Source of the DNA: Patescibacteria group bacterium | GTDB lineage: Bacteria; Patescibacteriota; Gracilibacteria; UBA1369; PNNO01 | Reading direction: 5' to 3' | Assembly: GCA_018821175.1 (NCBI GenBank) | Contig: JAHJMX010000115.1 | Location: 1-9,108 of the forward strand | DNA length: 9,108 nt | Part shown: positions 5,716 to 9,108 of the stretch, piece by piece | How positions within the stretch are numbered: the stretch's first letter is position 1 | Layout of the letters: each line of letters starts with the position of its first letter | Translations under genes and position numbers: made by a program | The notes under the pieces: generated by a model | Told to the model about the DNA's origin: nothing | Database searches by the model: none | Seen by the model: the letters and a program-made list of their open reading frames with translations, nothing else

Positions 5716-5743
5716 ATTGTAACACTAAGCAATTTTAAAGCAA
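5716..5743 (-). promoter_or_regulatory. Possible promoter of the lipoprotein gene
   Basis: On the minus strand TTGCTT (5738-5743, 3/6) is followed by a 16-base spacer and TACAAT (5716-5721, 5/6), about 40 bases before the ATG at 5677. The octamer AATTGCTT occurs twice in direct orientation here, 11 bases apart, with one copy covering the -35 box. Moderate to weak support. Confidence 0.4.
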
Positions 5744-5832
5744 TTTTCAACTTGGGATGAGTTTTGTGGTACGAGGCTTTTATAGCCGGTCTTTATATCT
5801 GCATATCTATATAAATATATGCGCGCATTAGA

Positions 5833-5861
5833 TTTACGCAGAGCTAAAAATGTGTTACAAT
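5833..5861 (+). promoter_or_regulatory. Promoter-like pair overlapping the GtrA start
   Basis: TTTACG (5833-5838, 4/6), a 17-base spacer and TACAAT (5856-5861, 5/6) form a reasonable sigma70-type promoter. Its -10 box lies inside the first codons of the annotated GtrA frame. If it is used, transcription would start near 5868, downstream of both candidate ATGs. It is followed at 5866-5880 by the dyad ATGATC-GTG-GATCAT. It may be a chance match. Confidence 0.3.
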
Positions 5862-6332
5862 ATGCATGATCGTGGATCATCCATTATTAATAAAAAATCA
5901 AAAATAAAAAATCTCGTTATTAATAAAGCTAAAGAGTTTCGTATTTTCTTTCGTTATCTATCGGTTGCAATCTTGGGTCTTATTTTGATTGATATAGGGC
6001 TTCTTTCTCTACTTGTGTATGGATTTGGAGTTTATAGTACAATTGCTGCCGGGATTTCATTTGGAGTTATGATTATTCATAATTTCCTTTGGCACAAATA
6101 TTGGACATTCAAAGATAGCAATCATGATTTCGCTGAACAATCAACGAAATTTCTTCTTCTAGCAATGGTTGATTGGGCCCTTAATCTTGGACTTATGCAT
6201 TTATTTGCACAATCTTTAGCTTTTCAATTAATATTCGCGAAAGTGTTAACTTCTACAATTGTGTTTGTTTGGAGCTTTACAGCTAATAGAATTTGGACAT
6301 TTGGGAAAGCTGCGGCGAATATAAAAGAATAA
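5850..6332 (+). CDS. GtrA-family four-helix membrane protein
   Basis: GtrA-like proteins are small inner-membrane proteins proposed to move polyprenyl-phosphate-linked sugars across the membrane for glycosylation of cell-surface polymers. The 160-residue protein starts with a basic segment (15-35) and FFRYLSV, then four predicted membrane helices at about 36-57, 60-80, 100-120 and 125-145. The family hallmark occurs twice, after helix 2 (NFLWHKYWTF, 78-87) and after helix 4 (ANRIWTF, 145-151), reflecting its internal two-fold repeat. The family is usually 120-150 residues, so the N-terminus is slightly long. ATG 5850 or 5862 could start it, and a promoter-like pair overlaps both. No Shine-Dalgarno is present. 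A good terminator follows. Its place between two exported proteins suggests a role in envelope glycosylation, but no glycosyltransferase is seen here. Confidence 0.88.
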   Translation: MCYNMHDRGSSIINKKSKIKNLVINKAKEFRIFFRYLSVAILGLILIDIGLLSLLVYGFGVYSTIAAGISFGVMIIHNFLWHKYWTFKDSNHDFAEQSTKFLLLAMVDWALNLGLMHLFAQSLAFQLIFAKVLTSTIVFVWSFTANRIWTFGKAAANIKE

Positions 6333-6358
6333 AGCTTAGAAAACTCTAAATAAATTAT

Positions 6359-6391
6359 GGGCTCATGCTTGTCATAGTATGGGCCTTTTTT
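6359..6391 (+). terminator. Rho-independent terminator of the GtrA gene
   Basis: GGCTCATGC (6360-6368) and GTATGGGCC (6377-6385) form a 9-bp RNA stem with two G-U pairs and an 8-base loop, directly followed by TTTTTT (6386-6391). It lies 27 bases after the GtrA stop codon and separates that gene from the SLH protein gene. Confidence 0.88.
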
Positions 6392-6418
6392 GCAATATAC
6401 TTATATACTACAAAAAAC

Positions 6419-6437
6419 ACTTGCCAAGATTGCAAGT
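6419..6437. promoter_or_regulatory. Inverted repeat across the -35 box of the SLH protein promoter, candidate operator
   Basis: ACTTGC-N7-GCAAGT is a perfect 6-bp dyad. Its left arm overlaps the -35 hexamer TTGCCA and its right arm lies in the spacer. A protein bound here would block or modulate RNA polymerase. No T-run follows, so it is not a terminator. Operator function is inferred. Confidence 0.4.
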
Positions 6438-6449
6438 TTGAACTATAAT
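6421..6449 (+). promoter_or_regulatory. Strong sigma70-type promoter of the SLH protein gene
   Basis: TTGCCA (6421-6426, 5/6), a 17-base spacer and a perfect TATAAT (6444-6449). Transcription would start near 6456, giving an unusually long leader of about 107 nt before the ATG at 6563. A strong promoter suits an abundant surface protein. Confidence 0.85.
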
Positions 6450-6455
6450 CACATC

Positions 6456-6562
6456 CTTTGCGGGCAAATTTTATCTATTTCGATCTATAAAAAGATTCAA
6501 TGAAATTGTAATGTAAGCCGCAAAATCAACTTATATATTAATAGTTAATTAACAATCATCTT
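6456..6562 (+). promoter_or_regulatory. Long 5' leader of the SLH protein mRNA with possible closing stem
   Basis: From the predicted transcript start to the ATG, the leader holds TTTGCGG (6457-6463) and its exact complement CCGCAAA (6518-6524). These could pair and enclose 54 bases near the very 5' end. The last 38 bases before the start codon are AT-rich, with almost no G and no Shine-Dalgarno. No known riboswitch was recognised. It may stabilise the mRNA. Confidence 0.4.
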
Positions 6563-9108
6563 ATGTATACAAGTATGTACAAAAACCTAAAACGCGTTTT
6601 CACTGCAGCGGTGATGATGACTTTTGCGTTCACATTATTTGCTGCAAATGCTGTAGTTGTAATGGCTGCTGGAAGTATTAGTTCTTTCGGGGTTTCGCAA
6701 TCTGTTTTTGACCCGACTACAGAATCACTTGATATTGATTTCACACTTACAGAAAGCGGATATATTACGCTAGAAATTTTGGACAACAATGTCCCGATCA
6801 ATACATTGGCTTTGACTTATGGTGTTGCGCCAGGAAGTTACGCATATACATGGGATGGTACAGATAATGATGGAAATAAAGTTGATGAAAAAGAATATGA
6901 AGTGCAACTTTTCTATTACGGGTCTGATTTTGCAATATTCGAAAATCAAATTATAAAAGTGGATTATGTTGGTGGAAGCACAATTATTCCTAATGAGGAC
7001 CTTCTTACGAATGATTACGCTACTCCAACTTCATTTGATCCATCAGATGGTGAAGATACAGACATTCATTTCACATTATCAGAAAATGCTTATGTGACTA
7101 TGAAAATTCAAACAGCTACAGGGTCTCTTGTAAAAGAAATTCTTAATGCTAATAAAAATGCCGGATCATATTATGCGACTTGGAATGGCCGAAATGCTAA
7201 TGGCAGTTTAGTTACTGCAGGTTCGTATAAATATGTTATTGAGGCAAATACATCAGGTGGAGATGCCGATATGGAAATTGGAGCGATTACCGTTGAAGAC
7301 GGGACTCCATCAGGGACTATTCCTGTAATAACAAACGATTCAGCAAATCCAACATCATTTGATCCAAATGATGAAGATACAACAATTTTATTTACTTTAA
7401 ATACACAATCTAACGTTACCGTTAAGATTTACAAAGGAACTTCACTTATTGATACGATTACAACTAATTTATCAATGGTTGCTGGCGTACATTCAGTTAA
7501 TTGGGATGGACGTAATTCATCAAATGCAATTGTTGCAGAAGGAACTTATACATATAAAATTTTAGCTGAAAATTCATATGGATATGATGAAGAAACCGGC
7601 TCTGTGGTTGTAGATTATGGGACTGTAGTTACAGATGATCCTGTAATTAGCAATTCATATACTTCACCAACAGAATTTGATCCTTCGGAAGGAGAAGAAA
7701 CTATTGTTCATTATACTTTAAATACATGTGCTTACGTAACAGTTACTGTTTATAAACAATCAACAGGTGCTTACGTGGATACATTAAGAACAAATTCTTA
7801 TCAATGTTCAGGTTCTCATCAAGAAATTTGGAATGGACGTAATAGCGGGAACGATATTGTTGCAAATGGAGAATATGAAATCAAAATTCACGCAGAAAAT
7901 AGCGATGGATCAGACACAGAAATTGAGACTGTAAGTATTGTTGATGATAGTAATAATAGTGGAGATTATCCTGAAATCACAAATGTTGATGTTGATCCTT
8001 ATACTTTTGACCCATCTGATAACGAGGAAACAGAACTGACTTATGTTTTGGATACTTGTGCAGACATTACAGTAAAAGTTTACGATGACAATGATGATTT
8101 GGTTGTAACTTTGAAAGATGATGTATATCAATGCAGTGGGACACATAGTTTATATTGGGATGGAGAAGATCGTTATAATGATGAAGTTGAAGATGGGACT
8201 TATTATTTCAAAATTACAGCTGTAAATGATGATGGATCTGATACAGCGAGTGCATTTACTAGAGTTGATACTGGTGGAACTAGTAGTTATACAACTCCTT
8301 ACATCACAAATGTTGATGTTGAAGATGATTCATTTGATCCATATGACGATTACACTCGTTTAAGTTTCAGATTAAATACATGTGCTGATGTCACAATTGA
8401 GGTTCGCGATTATGATAATGATACTGTTCGCGAAATTCTTAACGACGACAGACTTTGCAGTGGAACATATGATTATGTTTGGAACGGAAAAGATGATGAT
8501 CGTGATTATGTAAGAGAGGATGATTATGAATTTTATATTTATGCTACAAATGATAAAGGATCTGATTCTGAACGTATTGACGTTGAAGTTAACTACGATA
8601 GTCATACCGTTGATGTAGAAGATAGATGCGCTGGATTTATCGACGTTGATCAAAACGATCCTTATTGTGATGCGATTGAATACGTTGAAGAAGAAAATAT
8701 CTTTGATGGATATAGCGATGGGTCATTCCGACCTTATGTATCAATTAATCGTGCAGAAACAGTTAAAGTTATTTTGGAAGGATTTGATTATTCTAGCATG
8801 TATGCAAATATAAATTTCTGGGATGTTCAAAGTTATGAGTGGTATTACAACTATCTTAGAACAGCTGTTTATTACAGAATTATTCAAGGATATCCAGATG
8901 GGGCATTCCGTCCCGCTCAAACAGTAAATCGTGTTGAGTTACTTAAGATTTTCTTGGAAGCTTCGGATGTTTATGTCCCAGCTTGTTATTCATCTCCATA
9001 CGTGGATGTGCCAAGTAATGAATGGTATACAAAATATGTTTGCTTCGCTAAGAGTTATGATTTAATGGATGCTGATTATTTCAATAATTTCAATCCAGAC
9101 AAACCAAT
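6563..9108 (+). CDS. Exported surface protein with six FlgD-type Ig repeats and C-terminal SLH domains (open at the right edge)
   Basis: The frame is open for 848 codons with no stop before the window ends. The ATG at 6563 (or 6575, MYKNLKRVF) begins a signal peptide: basic KNLKR, then a hydrophobic stretch, with likely cleavage near ANA (28-30) or VMA (33-35). Six Ig-like modules of the FlgD type follow. Each has an FDP motif, a V-T-V-K-I/V strand, a W-(D/N)-G loop and a G-x-Y-x-(Y/F)-x-I end. The FDP motifs sit at residues 49, 158, 266, 372, 482 and 591. SLH domains follow: 689-745 (DGYSDGSFRPYVSINRAE), 751-800 (QGYPDGAFRPAQTVNRVE) and a cut third from 808. SLH domains anchor proteins to cell-wall polymers or the S-layer. 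The protein is very acidic, especially modules 5-6. It probably stalks or coats the cell surface; its ligand is unknown. Confidence 0.93.
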   Translation, partial: MYTSMYKNLKRVFTAAVMMTFAFTLFAANAVVVMAAGSISSFGVSQSVFDPTTESLDIDFTLTESGYITLEILDNNVPINTLALTYGVAPGSYAYTWDGTDNDGNKVDEKEYEVQLFYYGSDFAIFENQIIKVDYVGGSTIIPNEDLLTNDYATPTSFDPSDGEDTDIHFTLSENAYVTMKIQTATGSLVKEILNANKNAGSYYATWNGRNANGSLVTAGSYKYVIEANTSGGDADMEIGAITVEDGTPSGTIPVITNDSANPTSFDPNDEDTTILFTLNTQSNVTVKIYKGTSLIDTITTNLSMVAGVHSVNWDGRNSSNAIVAEGTYTYKILAENSYGYDEETGSVVVDYGTVVTDDPVISNSYTSPTEFDPSEGEETIVHYTLNTCAYVTVTVYKQSTGAYVDTLRTNSYQCSGSHQEIWNGRNSGNDIVANGEYEIKIHAENSDGSDTEIETVSIVDDSNNSGDYPEITNVDVDPYTFDPSDNEETELTYVLDTCADITVKVYDDNDDLVVTLKDDVYQCSGTHSLYWDGEDRYNDEVEDGTYYFKITAVNDDGSDTASAFTRVDTGGTSSYTTPYITNVDVEDDSFDPYDDYTRLSFRLNTCADVTIEVRDYDNDTVREILNDDRLCSGTYDYVWNGKDDDRDYVREDDYEFYIYATNDKGSDSERIDVEVNYDSHTVDVEDRCAGFIDVDQNDPYCDAIEYVEEENIFDGYSDGSFRPYVSINRAETVKVILEGFDYSSMYANINFWDVQSYEWYYNYLRTAVYYRIIQGYPDGAFRPAQTVNRVELLKIFLEASDVYVPACYSSPYVDVPSNEWYTKYVCFAKSYDLMDADYFNNFNPDKP
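6674..8596 (+). repeat. Six tandem FlgD Ig-like modules in the SLH protein
   Basis: The modules are nearly isometric: FDP-to-FDP distances are 109, 108, 106, 110 and 109 residues. Modules 2-6 share the opening (P/Y)-x-I-T/S-N or a related segment, an acidic FDPSD(G/E)E block and the WNGRN/WDGRN loop. Modules 4, 5 and 6 carry a cysteine pair (NTC or DTC, then QCSG or LCSG) that modules 1-3 lack. They are diverged at DNA level, so this is an old amplification rather than a recent one. Confidence 0.9.

Noticed and set aside
5678..5725. The 16-codon N-terminal extension of the lipoprotein frame
   Set aside because: It would put a second hydrophobic stretch before the basic MRK start and spoil a normal lipoprotein signal peptide. 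The inner ATG is preferred.
5819..5828. The palindrome ATGCGCGCAT next to an alternating AT stretch
   Set aside because: The alternating purine-pyrimidine tract could favour Z-DNA, but it is only 10 bases long and not clearly placed relative to a promoter.
6556..8653. Minus-strand frames (81, 78 and 93 codons) over the SLH protein gene
   Set aside because: They are antisense to the repeat modules. The isoleucine- and asparagine-rich translations simply reflect the Asp/Asn-rich plus strand.

Overview
The window looks like a piece of chromosome from an AT-rich bacterium. It uses the standard genetic code: all six complete genes end in TAA and there is no in-frame TGA. Promoters are recognisably sigma70-like, yet essentially none of the eight gene starts has a convincing Shine-Dalgarno sequence. 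That, together with a lysine/alanine-tailed ribosomal protein S20 and a surface protein made of FlgD-type Ig repeats plus SLH domains, would fit a Patescibacteria/CPR lineage (Peregrinibacteria- or Gracilibacteria-like). This placement is an inference of low to moderate confidence. No rRNA or marker gene here fixes the taxonomy.

Left part (1-3490, minus strand): a Type I restriction-modification operon transcribed leftward. A TTGTAA-16-TACAAT promoter drives a 71-residue XRE-family regulator. Four bases later comes an intact 997-residue HsdR (nuclease plus translocase), whose last 7 bases overlap the start of hsdM, which runs off the window. The specificity subunit hsdS is presumably outside. 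Upstream of this promoter (3500-3600) is a non-coding stretch with several short direct and inverted repeats that could be operators.

Middle part (3660-5000): housekeeping genes. A CAU-anticodon tRNA has the body of tRNA-Ile2 (the lysidine-modified, AUA-reading isoleucine tRNA) and has its own promoter and terminator. Next come rpsT (bS20) with a strong promoter and terminator, and, divergently, a Maf-family nucleotide pyrophosphatase. The tRNA 3' end faces the restriction operon, so the tRNA may mark the edge of a defence insertion.

Right part (5000-9108): envelope genes. A leftward lipoprotein has a long acidic, internally repetitive linker. A divergent GtrA-family four-helix membrane protein is followed by a clear terminator. 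A large exported protein, open at the right edge, has a signal peptide, six FlgD-like Ig modules spaced 106-110 residues apart, and at least two and a half SLH domains. It has a near-consensus promoter with a dyad across the -35 box and a leader of about 107 nt that can fold on itself. The clearest unusual signals are the paired cysteines confined to Ig modules 4-6, the XRE-controlled Type I operon with repeat-rich upstream DNA, and the general lack of Shine-Dalgarno sequences.
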